A stretch of DNA of 64,000 nt, from assembly GCA_905182455.1 (NCBI GenBank), contig CAJJBJ010000003.1, positions 186,001 to 250,000 of the forward strand, written 5' to 3'. This document shows positions 19,715 to 27,775 of the stretch, one piece after another. The notes under the pieces are model-generated. The model was not told the origin of the DNA. It saw only the letters and a program-made list of their open reading frames with translations, and searched no databases. Each line of letters starts with the position of its first letter. The first letter of the stretch is position 1. The DNA comes from an uncultured Planktomarina sp. (GTDB lineage Bacteria > Pseudomonadota > Alphaproteobacteria > Rhodobacterales > Rhodobacteraceae). A program made the position numbers and the translations under genes.

Positions 19715-20015
19715 GTTGAAGTTAAGATCTTATTTATATGACCTATTTCAAAGGTTGTACTATAAGATAAACAGAGGGAGAAATTATACCTATAGTTCTC
19801 TCTAAATATATCCCCAGAAATGTAGATAAGTAAGGACATCGGCAGCACCAATCCATAGTAGAGCTATTAGTTAACTAGAGGTTCAAGCTATAGGCGGCTC
19901 AACTACATGTTTCTGAGCAGCGGTCGTTTGTATTGGTATGAGCAACCGTCTTGATATCATGCCCAATGGCATCAAGATGCTCTAGCCCTGCCCTTAATAC
20001 GGCGGGGCGTTTCTT

Positions 20016-20393
20016 TTAGGTGCTTGGGGTTTGACCTGTGGGCTCCCGAAAAAGACCAGCCCCAGATACGTGAGGCTGGCCTAGTTCGGCTTTTGCCTTC
20101 TGACGACGTTCGCTTTCTTCGCGGCTCAAAGCCAAGGATGTGCGGATGCCTTTGCCCACAAAGTCCATCAGGCCGGAGACAACACGCTCATTGGGGTCAA
20201 TCCCTGCGCAAGCCAGAACTTCGCAGCCACCACGAGAGCGCGCCCAGCGGGCGATTTGCTCGGGGCCATTGCCATATTTCTTATCATCCTCAATCGCGTC
20301 ATCTAATGCGGCCAATACGACTGCTGAAAATAATTTACGGGCTCGGTCACCCTGTTCGTTGGTAAAGGCCTTTCCGTCGACGAAATCTTTCAT
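20016..20393 (-). CDS. DUF6280-family protein
   Basis: Small Rhodobacteraceae-specific protein of unknown function. The core MKDFVDGKAFTNEQGDRARK, AALDDAIEDDKKYGNGPEQI and CAGIDPNERVVSGLMDFVGK matches the family. The frame is open further upstream, but AAAAGGATTTGAG before ATG at 20393 fixes the start. The last 25 codons (after AKAE) run through a terminator hairpin at 20054-20081 and look non-native; a natural end near 20090 would need one base change, so the tail is suspicious. Upstream leader and terminator have a second copy about 0.6 kb to the left without the gene. Confidence 0.8.
   Translation of the reverse strand: MKDFVDGKAFTNEQGDRARKLFSAVVLAALDDAIEDDKKYGNGPEQIARWARSRGGCEVLACAGIDPNERVVSGLMDFVGKGIRTSLALSREESERRQKAKAELGQPHVSGAGLFREPTGQTPST
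20049..20081 (-). terminator. rho-independent terminator overlapping the DUF6280 3' end
   Basis: On the minus strand GGCCAGCC pairs with GGCTGGTC, then TCTTTTTC. It lies inside the apparent coding tail, which suggests that the true stop is just before it. Confidence 0.6.
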
Positions 20394-20600
20394 CTCAAAT
20401 CCTTTTAATTCAGGGTGTAGGTATTCTAGCGTGCAAATCTTAACAATAGGTAGATGGCTGAAGGTTGACTTCAAGATTCGACCTAAAAGTTTCGGTGGGA
20501 AAATCTGAGGGGGTATACGTATATAGTCTCGGCCAAAAACCTCCCATGCCATGCCTAGTTTCCAGCTCAATGTGACCACTGAGCCGTGAAAAAGGTGCTG

Positions 20601-20740
20601 TCAAACGAATGAGAACACGCATCACATTGCTCGCACCGTCTAAATCGATGCGCTCAACAATTGACGCCACTCGGCGAGAGCAGCGGCACGGGTCAGCTTG
20701 AAATTGATGCGTGAATAGAGGTGGCGTTCCTGCAGGCCAA
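20601..20740 (-). repeat. 140-bp duplicated block, copy 2
   Basis: Partner of 18599-18740. The minus-strand frame here encodes LQERHLYSRINFKLTRAAAL then AEWRQLLSASI before a stop. Repeat copy E follows at the same distance as copy C follows copy 1, so the unit was duplicated as a block. Confidence 0.65.
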
Positions 20741-20754
20741 CACCGCCAACCTTA

Positions 20755-20820
20755 CCCCACACCCAGCCCCTGTTGCGCCTGTAGCGGACCAGAGTGGCAG
20801 AGAGGGGTGAATGGGGCTGG
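20755..20820 (+). repeat. dispersed repeat, copy E (best preserved)
   Basis: CCCCACACCCAGCCCCTG, TAGCGGACCAGAGTGG and AATGGGGCTGG. Inverted ends CCAGCCCC and GGGGCTGG are exact, so RNA from either strand could fold into a hairpin. No following U-run, so not a plain terminator. Confidence 0.7.
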
Positions 20821-20968
20821 ATTACGCTTGCGTTGCCTGAGCGTGCTTGCTGACAGATGCGGGGGCGTGTGCGCGTAGCATGGACTATCTGGCAACAAAC
20901 AAAAAGGGTGTATTAAATTCCTGAATAATATTTAATCAATTGTTACTAAATCAAAAAATATGAAGTAA

Positions 20969-21045
20969 TGGTACCACCTCCTGGTCTCGAACCAGGGACC
21001 TCCTGATCCACAATCAGGCGCTCTAACCAACTGAGCTAAGGCGGC
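20969..21045 (-). tRNA. tRNA-His (anticodon GTG)
   Basis: Minus-strand cloverleaf: 7-bp acceptor GCCGCCT/AGGTGGT with two G-U pairs, D-arm TAGCTCAGTTGGTTAGAGC, anticodon arm CCTGA-TTGTGGA-TCAGG, and T-arm CCTGG-TTCGAGA-CCAGG. CCA is encoded. The discriminator is A73 and the base before position 1 is T, so the usual G-1 of bacterial tRNA-His is not encoded; this combination is known from a large group of alphaproteobacteria. Confidence 0.95.
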
Positions 21046-21225
21046 ACTATGGTCGATTTAGCGGCCCTACAAACTGAATGCAAGAGGTGGATTCGTCAAA
21101 TTGGCACTTAGGGCAACCAAATCAGAACAAATTCTGCCTTCTTGGAGGTTTTTACCGCGTGCAAAGCCTCTTGATCAAAGATCAAAACACCCGTACCCCG
21201 AAGACATTAATCGAAAGGCGTGATT

Positions 21226-21414
21226 ATGGGTATCAACACTGAAAAAGACATCGAAGCCAATTTGCAAATTGGTCCAACAGATCAGGGCATGGTTCGAATT
21301 TTCGTGAGTGCAGGTGATGCGGAAATTCCAATGGATTTCGAAGTTGAAGAGGCCAATGATATTGCAGAAGAAATCATGGCAGCAGCGCGCGCGGCGGCGT
21401 CTTTGGCGAAGTAA
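21226..21414 (+). CDS. DUF6324-family small protein
   Basis: 62-residue acidic protein (MGINTEKDIEANLQIGPTDQ..., IPMDFEVEEANDIAEEIMAA) typical of Rhodobacteraceae and of unknown function. The GAAAGG ribosome site fits ATG at 21226 better than the GTG at 21220. Its stop sits directly against the stop of the mmcB remnant on the other strand. Intact. No signal peptide; C-terminal Ala-rich helix. Confidence 0.85.
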   Translation: MGINTEKDIEANLQIGPTDQGMVRIFVSAGDAEIPMDFEVEEANDIAEEIMAAARAAASLAK

Positions 21415-21840
21415 TCAACTGAAGCGTGCAACGCCTCGATCGCGGCTAGCATAGGCCCGCCGCGCCGCATGCTGGGCAAATTTTTGATCATAGACTTACG
21501 GCGTGTCGGAGCGAGTTTGTTTTCTTGTCCCATGCGGATGATCGCAGCATCATAGGCGTCAGAGATTATCAGCCCCGTATCCTCGGGTAAAAGGTTGGTT
21601 GTGAACTCTTGATCCACCGCCCAAAAATACCGGTCACACCATTCCAAATAGTCCTGCCATTTATGATCTGCCTGAAAATCCGCGCGCGGAGACTTACACT
21701 CCAAAATCCAGATCTCTCACTTTGGTCTCAGCGCCATCACATCGACCCGGCGGCCAGAGGTGGGCACCAGTTCCTCGACAGATACAATCGTAGCACAACA
21801 AATGCCGGCACACACCGCGCGCCAGAAGTTGGCCGAGCAT
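21415..21840 (-). pseudogene. mmcB: MmcB-family DNA repair protein, three lesions
   Basis: Remnant of MmcB, a PD-(D/E)XK-fold protein tied to DNA damage repair in alphaproteobacteria. Joined frames give LARGVCRHLL, then VEELVPTSGRRVDVMALRPK, IWILECKSPRADFQADHKWQ, then DRYFWAVDQEF and finally ARRAYASRDRG before TGA at 21415-21417. Lesions: a shift near 21795, an in-frame TGA at 21717-21719 where relatives have Gly (just before EIWILECK), and one extra A in an A5 run near 21481. The catalytic ExK region is still readable. Without the last correction the frame would run on antisense to DUF6324, which is unlikely to be genuine. Confidence 0.78.
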
Positions 21841-21950
21841 TAGCCGTAAGGGGCGTTATCATCCATTGCTAAATTATGAATGAAAAGTGAACATATGCAA
21901 GAGGACAACTCCTCTATTGCTTAAGATCCAGTCATTCGTAAGGTTGTCCC

Positions 21951-23453
21951 ATGGCACGCCGTAAACCTAAAAGAATTGCCGAATCGACCCAAAGCTGGTC
22001 GGTGTTGCGCCATCCGTTTGAACCGCAGCGGATATTTTCAGAGGATCGCGTTGAGGCCATTCATCTTGCCGCTTTGGAGGTGCTTGAAACCCTCGGGGTT
22101 AAGATTCTCTTGCCTGAGGCGGTGGAGATTTTCTCCCAAAACGGTGCCAAAGTTGTGGAAGATATGGTCTACTTGGACGCTGACATGGTTGAAGCGGCCA
22201 TCGCGTCAGCGCCGGTGTCGTTTGTGCTGCGCGCTCCAAACCCTGCACGCAACGTCCCTGTGGCCCCGGGTCAGTTGATATTCACACCCGGCGGCGGCTG
22301 TCCAAATGTCACCGACCGGATCAGAGGCCGCAGACCCGGCGATCTGAGCACCTACACTGATGCGGTCAAACTGATGCAGAGCTTTAACGTAATCCACAAG
22401 CTGTCCCCCGCCCCTGAACCTCAGGACATTCCAGTTCATCTGCGCCATTATGCGATGATGCAAACACAATTAGGGTACGGCGATAAGGCCATCACCGTTT
22501 ATGGCCGGGGCCGTCAACAGGTCACAGAATGTTTTGAGCTGATGCAAACTGCCCTTGGCCTGAGCGATGCGGAGTTTGCCTCCGCACCCTATTGTTCAAC
22601 GGTGATCAATACAAATTCGCCACGTATGTTGGACCGGCCCATGGCACAGGCGCTGATCGATTTTGGCCGCGCCGGGCAGATGTGCATCGTCACGCCCTTC
22701 TGCCTCGCTGGTGCCATGGCGCCAATCACCGTGGCCGGAGCGCTGACGCTGCAACATGCAGAGGCTTTGGCAGCGATTACCCTCAATCAACTTACCGCCC
22801 CCGGCGCGCCGGTGATGTATGGCGGTTTCGGCTCGAATGTAGACATGAAAAGTGGCGCGCCGGCCTTTGGCACGCCGGAGCACATCCAAATGTCGATTGG
22901 ATCAGGGCAACTGGCCCGCCATATCGGCCTGCCTTGGCGCTCTGCGGCTGGCGCGGCGTCCAATACCAATGACATGCAGGCCACCCATGAAACGGTCATG
23001 TCTCTTTGGGGCTGTTTGCAGGCCAATGCCACCATGGTGATCCATTCCGCAGGCTGGTTAGAGGGTGGGCTCACCTTTGGCTTTGAAAAGTTCATTCAAG
23101 ACATTGAGGCGTTACAGTCCATCGCGCATCTGTGCAAACCGGTGGCCTCCGACACCTCTGCCATTGGCCTTGATGCCATAGCACAAGTTGCGCCCGGCGG
23201 GCATTTCTTTGCAACTGATCAAACAATGGCCCAATACAGCACTGCTTTTTTGCCATCGCTCAATGCAGATTTGTCAAATTTCGGTACATGGTCCAAGAAC
23301 GGCGCCCTCACCGCCGAGGAACGCGCCACAAAAAAATGGCAACAGGTGATTGCGGATTTCGTACCCCCAGCTGGAGCTGAAGGTCGGTTGGCTAATATCG
23401 CTAATATGGTGGCCGAGTTCACGCAGGCCGGCGGCGCACCAATCCTCGACTAA
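21951..23453 (+). CDS. trimethylamine methyltransferase (MttB)-family protein, non-pyrrolysine type
   Basis: 500-residue TIM-barrel corrinoid-dependent methyltransferase-like protein. It reads through without the in-frame UAG of pyrrolysine-type MttB. Landmarks: VLETLGVKILLPEAVEIF, PNPARNVPVAPGQLIFTPGG, GFGSNVDMKSGAPAFGTPEH, and SAGWLEGGLTFGFEKFIQD. Non-Pyl members include glycine betaine and carnitine demethylases, and marine Roseobacters carry many copies without assigned substrates. No corrinoid protein gene is adjacent. Intact at normal length, starting 13 bp after an AAGG site. Confidence 0.88.
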   Translation: MARRKPKRIAESTQSWSVLRHPFEPQRIFSEDRVEAIHLAALEVLETLGVKILLPEAVEIFSQNGAKVVEDMVYLDADMVEAAIASAPVSFVLRAPNPARNVPVAPGQLIFTPGGGCPNVTDRIRGRRPGDLSTYTDAVKLMQSFNVIHKLSPAPEPQDIPVHLRHYAMMQTQLGYGDKAITVYGRGRQQVTECFELMQTALGLSDAEFASAPYCSTVINTNSPRMLDRPMAQALIDFGRAGQMCIVTPFCLAGAMAPITVAGALTLQHAEALAAITLNQLTAPGAPVMYGGFGSNVDMKSGAPAFGTPEHIQMSIGSGQLARHIGLPWRSAAGAASNTNDMQATHETVMSLWGCLQANATMVIHSAGWLEGGLTFGFEKFIQDIEALQSIAHLCKPVASDTSAIGLDAIAQVAPGGHFFATDQTMAQYSTAFLPSLNADLSNFGTWSKNGALTAEERATKKWQQVIADFVPPAGAEGRLANIANMVAEFTQAGGAPILD

Positions 23454-23469
23454 GCCCCTTGCAGAGCAC

Positions 23470-23665
23470 CGCACAAAGGCCTACCTGTGAGGTCGGCGGG
23501 TTCTGCCCTTCTCGTATGCGGTCAAATTCCAGTGGCCTTACATAATCCGAGGGAGCTGGCTCTGTTTGGACCCTGGTTCTTTTACCTGGCGCCCACCTGT
23601 ACATACAGGTCCTCGGGAATTAAGTTACCAACACGGTTGTTCTGGCGGGCCCGCCACTTTTATCC
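23470..23665 (+). ncRNA. ssrS: structured RNA candidate, possibly 6S RNA
   Basis: A 228-bp gap without a good frame can fold into one long interrupted hairpin. GGCGGG (23495-23500) pairs with CCCGCC (23650-23655), CCGAGG (23547-23552) with CCTCGG (23611-23616), and ACCTGTA/TACAGGT form a side hairpin at 23595-23610. CTTTTAT follows the closing stem. The length of about 185 nt, the long stem with an open centre and the isolated location suit 6S RNA, the RNA that sequesters sigma70 RNA polymerase. Strand and name are tentative; I recognise the general shape, not a diagnostic sequence. Confidence 0.45.
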
Positions 23666-23681
23666 GCCCCAGATCATGCCC

Positions 23682-24503
23682 TCACAGGGCGTTGATCCAA
23701 TCAGCAATATCCTGCATTGAAGCTTCTGCGGCCCGGTCGCTGCCACAGGCTTGCAAATAGGCATGCGGTTGCCCAGGTGCCAAAAGATGTGTCACCTGAT
23801 GGGCGGTGTTTTCAGCCAACCAAAAGTTGTCATCGGCGATCGGATCACACTCAGCTTTCACCAAAAGCAAAGGTGCGCCCGATTTTGACAGTCGGGCCCG
23901 AAATTCTGTAACATCTTGGCAGCCTAAATAGCCGTACATGATCCGCAGAGCCGCCGTTTGCAGTCCTTCGGAACCGTGACCGTAAGCCTCATGCGATGGC
24001 CCTTCAAGGCCGCCATATGCGCCGTATAGGCTGACAAGCCCCTGCACTTTGCCGGGCGCATCCATGCCAGCTTCAGCCCAAAGCACCATGGCACCCCCGG
24101 CGCTGTCACCAGCCAAAATGACCTGATCACGATCGACGGTGAATGTAGTGGCAATGGCAGCGGCCTGATCGGCTTGAGCGGGGAATTTACGATCGGGCGC
24201 CAAATCATAAGGCGCTGCAAATACCCGCCGGCCGCTGAGTTTAGCCATCCAAGAGCATAGGGTTTTATGGGTCCAAGGGCTGCCAACAATCCAGCCACCC
24301 CCGTGAAAATACAATACATCAGTCCGGCCTTCGACCCAAGTACTTGGGGTAAATCTTAACCCTGGGCCGCTGGCGAAGCCGATCTCATCAATTGCGACAC
24401 CTGAAGCGGAAAAATGTGCGATTGTTGCGCGCTCAGCCTCATAGCCAGCGCGCAGCTTGTCGACCGGATCATTGACCCAATCTAGGATCGGCATCGCACT
24501 CAT
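23682..24503 (-). CDS. alpha/beta hydrolase (hormone-sensitive-lipase-like esterase)
   Basis: 273-residue serine hydrolase: oxyanion motif LYFHGGGWIVG, nucleophile elbow LAGDSAGGAMV, Asp in KAECDPIADD and His in GQPHAYL. This is the HSL-like esterase/lipase family; substrate unknown. It has no signal peptide, so it is cytosolic. Its start overlaps the nusB stop by 4 bases, placing it at the 3' end of the ribE-ribB-ribH-nusB transcript. Intact. Confidence 0.9.
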   Translation of the reverse strand: MSAMPILDWVNDPVDKLRAGYEAERATIAHFSASGVAIDEIGFASGPGLRFTPSTWVEGRTDVLYFHGGGWIVGSPWTHKTLCSWMAKLSGRRVFAAPYDLAPDRKFPAQADQAAAIATTFTVDRDQVILAGDSAGGAMVLWAEAGMDAPGKVQGLVSLYGAYGGLEGPSHEAYGHGSEGLQTAALRIMYGYLGCQDVTEFRARLSKSGAPLLLVKAECDPIADDNFWLAENTAHQVTHLLAPGQPHAYLQACGSDRAAEASMQDIADWINAL

Positions 24504-24979
24504 GCAAAAGCCTCTGGCTTGGCCTCGCGGGCCATATGATCCAGAACCGCATTCACAAAGCTGCGTTCTTTACCATCAGGAGAGAAGGCAACCGCAACCT
24601 CAACATATTCGACAATCGCAACTTTGGGCGGGGTGTCACCTTCAACAAATTCCGCACCCGCAGCCCGAAATAAGGCCCGCAAGGTGGGATCAATGCGCGC
24701 AATCGCCCATTTGGCCACCAAGGCACGGTCGGTCATTTGGTCGATCCGGGCTTGATTATTGACTGCGCCGGCCACAACACGGCCAAAATGCTCAATATCA
24801 CCGTCTTGGAGCATCGCCCCATCGAGCTCAACACCCATGCGATGGTCTTCAAATTCTTTAATCACCACGTCGATAGGTTGGCTCGAAGCCTCCATCTGGA
24901 ACAATGCTTGCACTGCGTATAGGCGACTGGCCGACTTCATACGGCGCTTTTGATTGCCTGATAAATTGGAAACGCTCAT
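24500..24979 (-). CDS. nusB: transcription antitermination factor NusB
   Basis: 159-residue all-helical NusB: ASRLYAVQALFQMEAS at the N-terminus, ALVAKWAIARIDPTLRALFR in the middle and VAIVEYVEVAVAFSPDGKER followed by FVNAVLDHMA at the C-terminus. It binds BoxA RNA with NusE for rRNA antitermination. It follows ribH with a 4-base overlap, a common order in alphaproteobacteria. Intact. Confidence 0.95.
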   Translation of the reverse strand: MSVSNLSGNQKRRMKSASRLYAVQALFQMEASSQPIDVVIKEFEDHRMGVELDGAMLQDGDIEHFGRVVAGAVNNQARIDQMTDRALVAKWAIARIDPTLRALFRAAGAEFVEGDTPPKVAIVEYVEVAVAFSPDGKERSFVNAVLDHMAREAKPEAFA

Positions 24980-25497
24980 GCTCTTGTGTTCTCCTCAGTA
25001 GGTAGAAACCCTACTTTTCCCTGGGTTTTACCCCATTTTCGCGTTAATGCGATCAAATGAAGGGCTGCTGCTGCTGCCCCTCCACCCTTATTTTGGCCAT
25101 CCGCTTGCGCGCGCACTTCTGCCTGTGTGCGATTTTCAACAGTCAGTATGCCATTACCGATACAGACCCCTTGTAGACCCAAAAGCTGTAAGGCACGACT
25201 GCTATCATTGCAGACGGTGTCATAATGAGTGGTTTCACCACGAATAACGCAGCCCAAAGCAACATATCCGTCGAATTGCGCCTGTCTGTGGGCAATTGCA
25301 ATGGCTGTTGGTATTTCCAGCGCACCGGGCACTTCGACCAATTCCCAGCTGCCGCCCGCAGCTTCGATCTCAGCCTTGGCACCCGCCACCATTTGAGCGG
25401 TGATATCGTGATAATATGGAGCCACCACAATCAGCATGCTGACGGCTGCCTCTAGTGTGGGGCGATCTAGGGTGTGATGCTGTTCTACACTGGCCAT
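24976..25497 (-). CDS. ribH: 6,7-dimethyl-8-ribityllumazine synthase
   Basis: 173-residue lumazine synthase, penultimate enzyme of riboflavin synthesis. Key motifs: VEVPGALEIPTAI, the phosphate-binding ALGCVIRGETTHYD with the catalytic His, and the GVLTVEN-like GNGILTVENRTQAEVRA. The start overlaps the ribB stop by one base. Intact. Confidence 0.95.
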   Translation of the reverse strand: MASVEQHHTLDRPTLEAAVSMLIVVAPYYHDITAQMVAGAKAEIEAAGGSWELVEVPGALEIPTAIAIAHRQAQFDGYVALGCVIRGETTHYDTVCNDSSRALQLLGLQGVCIGNGILTVENRTQAEVRAQADGQNKGGGAAAAALHLIALTRKWGKTQGKVGFLPTEENTRA

Positions 25498-26633
25498 TAG
25501 CTTGGATCCAAAATTTTCTGTGTGCCGAGGATTTCCAAACCATAGGCCTCAAGACCGACAATTTTGGGCTCTGGCGAATTGGTAAGCAAAGTGAGCTTTG
25601 ACAAACCAAGAGAAGACAAAATCTGCGCGCCGACGCCATATTGGCGTAAAGTTTGCGGGCTGCCATCGTCTGTTGCGCTGATTTTCATGTGCAAATCACG
25701 CAAAAGCACCAAAACGCCTCGGCCCTCATCTGCAATAATCTTCATAGATTGCGAAAATTCAAACGCCCGGCCTTCGGGTCCAGCGCCCACCATGTCCAAC
25801 ATCGGATCAAGCGAGTGCATCCTCACCAAGACAGGCTCCGTACCGCTGATGTCGCCCTTGACCAAAGCTATATGCTCGGCCCCTTGGGTTTCATCGTTAA
25901 AAATCCGCATGTGCCATTCGCCACCGAATTCAGACTGGATGACCTGCTCGCCCTTAACCCGCACCAGATTGTCGTGGCGGCGGCGATAGGCGATCAAGTC
26001 ACTGATGGTGCCAATTTTTAGGCCATGCTCTTTTGCAAATCCGATAAGATTAGGCAAGCGCGCCATGCTGCCATCATCATTCATGATTTCGCAAATAACG
26101 CCCGATGGATTCAAGCCAGCCAGACGTGAAATATCAACGGCCGCCTCCGTATGGCCTGCACGCACCAAAACGCCACCATCTCTGGCGCGCAGCGGGAAGA
26201 CATGGCCTGGTGTTGCGATGTCTGCCGCAGTTTTACTGGCATCAATAGCCACCGCCACAGTGCGGGCGCGATCATGGGCTGAAATACCTGTGGTCACACC
26301 TTCGCGGGCCTCAATGGATATGGTGAAGGCGGTTTCATGGCGCGAGGAGTTATAGGTCGACATCAATTGTAGGCCCAAAGCCTCAACCCGCTCGCTGGTC
26401 AATGTGAGGCAGATCAAGCCGCGGCCATAGCGGGCCATGAAGTTGATCGCTACTGGTGTCGCCATTTGCGCGGGAATAACGAGATCCCCTTCGTTCTCGC
26501 GATCTTCGTGGTCAACCAACACAAACATCCGACCATTGCGTGCATCTTCGATAATCTGCTCAATCGGCGAGATCACATCTACCAAATCACGCTCAACAGC
26601 GCCCGGCGTTTCAAATGGCAGCAGATCATTCAT
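25497..26633 (-). CDS. ribB: 3,4-dihydroxy-2-butanone-4-phosphate synthase with degenerate GTP cyclohydrolase II domain
   Basis: 378 residues. The N-terminal 210 form a full RibB domain: [14 protein letters not shown] (acidic Mg site), [31 protein letters not shown] and the catalytic His/Glu in GHTEAAVD. The C-terminal 170 residues follow the RibA fold, but the zinc-binding segment (normally three Cys around LRCDCGxQL) reads [16 protein letters not shown] with no Cys. So the second half probably lacks cyclohydrolase activity, and a separate RibA must exist elsewhere. Such degenerate fusions are common in Rhodobacteraceae. Intact. Confidence 0.93.
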   Translation of the reverse strand: MNDLLPFETPGAVERDLVDVISPIEQIIEDARNGRMFVLVDHEDRENEGDLVIPAQMATPVAINFMARYGRGLICLTLTSERVEALGLQLMSTYNSSRHETAFTISIEAREGVTTGISAHDRARTVAVAIDASKTAADIATPGHVFPLRARDGGVLVRAGHTEAAVDISRLAGLNPSGVICEIMNDDGSMARLPNLIGFAKEHGLKIGTISDLIAYRRRHDNLVRVKGEQVIQSEFGGEWHMRIFNDETQGAEHIALVKGDISGTEPVLVRMHSLDPMLDMVGAGPEGRAFEFSQSMKIIADEGRGVLVLLRDLHMKISATDDGSPQTLRQYGVGAQILSSLGLSKLTLLTNSPEPKIVGLEAYGLEILGTQKILDPS

Positions 26634-26636
26634 TTC

Positions 26637-27224
26637 TTAAGTCCAATCTTGCAAGCGCGCGACATAGCGCGCCAAAGTGTCAATTTCCAAATTCACCCGA
26701 TCACCCACCTTTGACGCGCCCCAAGTGGTCACAGCTTTGGTATGCGGGATGAAGTTAATACCGAATTCTACGCCGTTGACTTCATTTACAGTCAAAGATG
26801 TGCCATTCAAGGCCACCGAGCCTTTTGGGGCTATAAATTTGGCCAATCCCTCAGGCGCACGCAGAGTGACCCGCGTGCTGTCGCCCTCATCGAGCATCGC
26901 AATAATCTCGGCCACACCGTCCACATGGCCAGATACGATATGCCCGCCCAGCTCGTCACCGACCTTCAAGGCCCGTTCGAGATTTATCGGCGCATCCAGA
27001 TGCCAGTCCCTGATATTTGTAAAAGCAACGCTTTCAGCAGAGACATCGACGGCAAATCTGTCAGCTGTTTTCTCAACGACGGTCAGGCAAACACCGTTAC
27101 AGGAAATCGAAGCACCTATCGCAACCGAGGAAAGATCATAACTCGTCTCAATTTCAATGCGCAGGTCACCCAGCTGAGTCAAAGAGCGAATAGCGCCAAC
27201 ATCAGTTATGATACCTGTAAACAT
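26637..27224 (-). CDS. ribE: riboflavin synthase, alpha subunit
   Basis: 195 residues with two tandem lumazine-binding domains: the start [12 protein letters not shown], first-domain [15 protein letters not shown] and second-domain [17 protein letters not shown], joined by [16 protein letters not shown]. It makes riboflavin from two lumazine molecules. It precedes ribB by 3 bp. I saw no FMN riboswitch in the 550 bp upstream. Intact. Confidence 0.95.
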   Translation of the reverse strand: MFTGIITDVGAIRSLTQLGDLRIEIETSYDLSSVAIGASISCNGVCLTVVEKTADRFAVDVSAESVAFTNIRDWHLDAPINLERALKVGDELGGHIVSGHVDGVAEIIAMLDEGDSTRVTLRAPEGLAKFIAPKGSVALNGTSLTVNEVNGVEFGINFIPHTKAVTTWGASKVGDRVNLEIDTLARYVARLQDWT

Positions 27225-27385
27225 GGTTTTCCCCTTTCAGCAGTCCCTACCCCCAGTACCCGCTTGGGGCAAGGGTCACAGTTTGAATTGAAACTGGGGC
27301 AATTCGCGTTTAAGAACAAGTTAAGATAATTAGAATTAAATCTTGCCACCATATTTAAAACAGCAATTTATTAACTCATTTAATA

Positions 27386-27775
27386 GTGACGAATAATATT
27401 GGCCGTGATTTTCTATTCCTTCAGGGGCCACATGGCCTATTCTTGGACGATTGGACAAGATGCTTGAACGCGCCGGCGGGCTTGCTTTGGCGGGTTGGCT
27501 TTAACGCTGGAGATGCCGGATTTTGGCCCGCCAAGAGCAGCTACAAGCACTTCACACAAATAATCGATGTATGGGCGACCGCCGTTGGCGTTATCATTTC
27601 TAATAATATAACGGATATTATCCGATACGGGGACAGCCGCCCCGTGCACGCATTGGCGATTAAAGTGTTGATCGAACGCCTAAGTAAAGAATCTGAGATA
27701 AAAACCGGAGTGGGTTTGCAGATGCTGACGAAATTTCAGGGCACGTTTGCCAGCCAGTCCCACCGGTGGCGCTAA
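27386..27775 (+). pseudogene. N-terminal fragment of a capsule polysaccharide (KpsS-like) protein
   Basis: The frame begins FLFLQGPHGLFLDDWTRCL and continues RVGFNAGDAGFW and IIRYGDSRPVHALAI. These match the start of KpsS-type capsular polysaccharide synthesis proteins (FLQGPxxPFF, R-NFNGGD--FW, YGDxRP-H). After about residue 95 the match ends and the stop comes soon after; the family is much longer, so this is a truncated relic. It lies on the opposite strand between ribE and ribD, interrupting the riboflavin cluster. Confidence 0.55.

Larger units (their letters stand above)
18439..20015. other. 1.6-kb gene-free, repeat-rich region
   Basis: No frame here looks coding. It holds a 140-bp duplicated block (18599-18740), repeat copies C and D, and two minus-strand terminator-like hairpins at 19297-19322 and 19418-19445. 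The second hairpin is followed by a segment resembling the leader of the DUF6280 gene. The A/T-rich part 18990-19200 shows no clear structure. Confidence 0.6.
20394..20968. other. 575-bp non-coding stretch with duplicated block and repeat
   Basis: Contains the probable leader of the DUF6280 gene (20394-20500), the second copy of the 140-bp block and repeat copy E. 20821-20968 shows no recognisable feature. Confidence 0.6.

Noticed and set aside
16000-21000. Prophage, insertion sequence or CRISPR array in the gene-poor region
   Set aside because: The repeats are few, irregularly spaced and lack spacers. There is no transposase, integrase or phage gene, and no intact integration next to tRNA-His.
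21282-21704. Long minus-strand frame running antisense through the DUF6324 gene
   Set aside because: The antisense part arises from one extra A near 21481. The corrected mmcB frame ends at 21415, flush against the DUF6324 stop.
27225-27771. FMN riboswitch ahead of the riboflavin genes
   Set aside because: I looked for the conserved RFN elements upstream of ribE and saw none; part of the gap is explained by the KpsS-like fragment.
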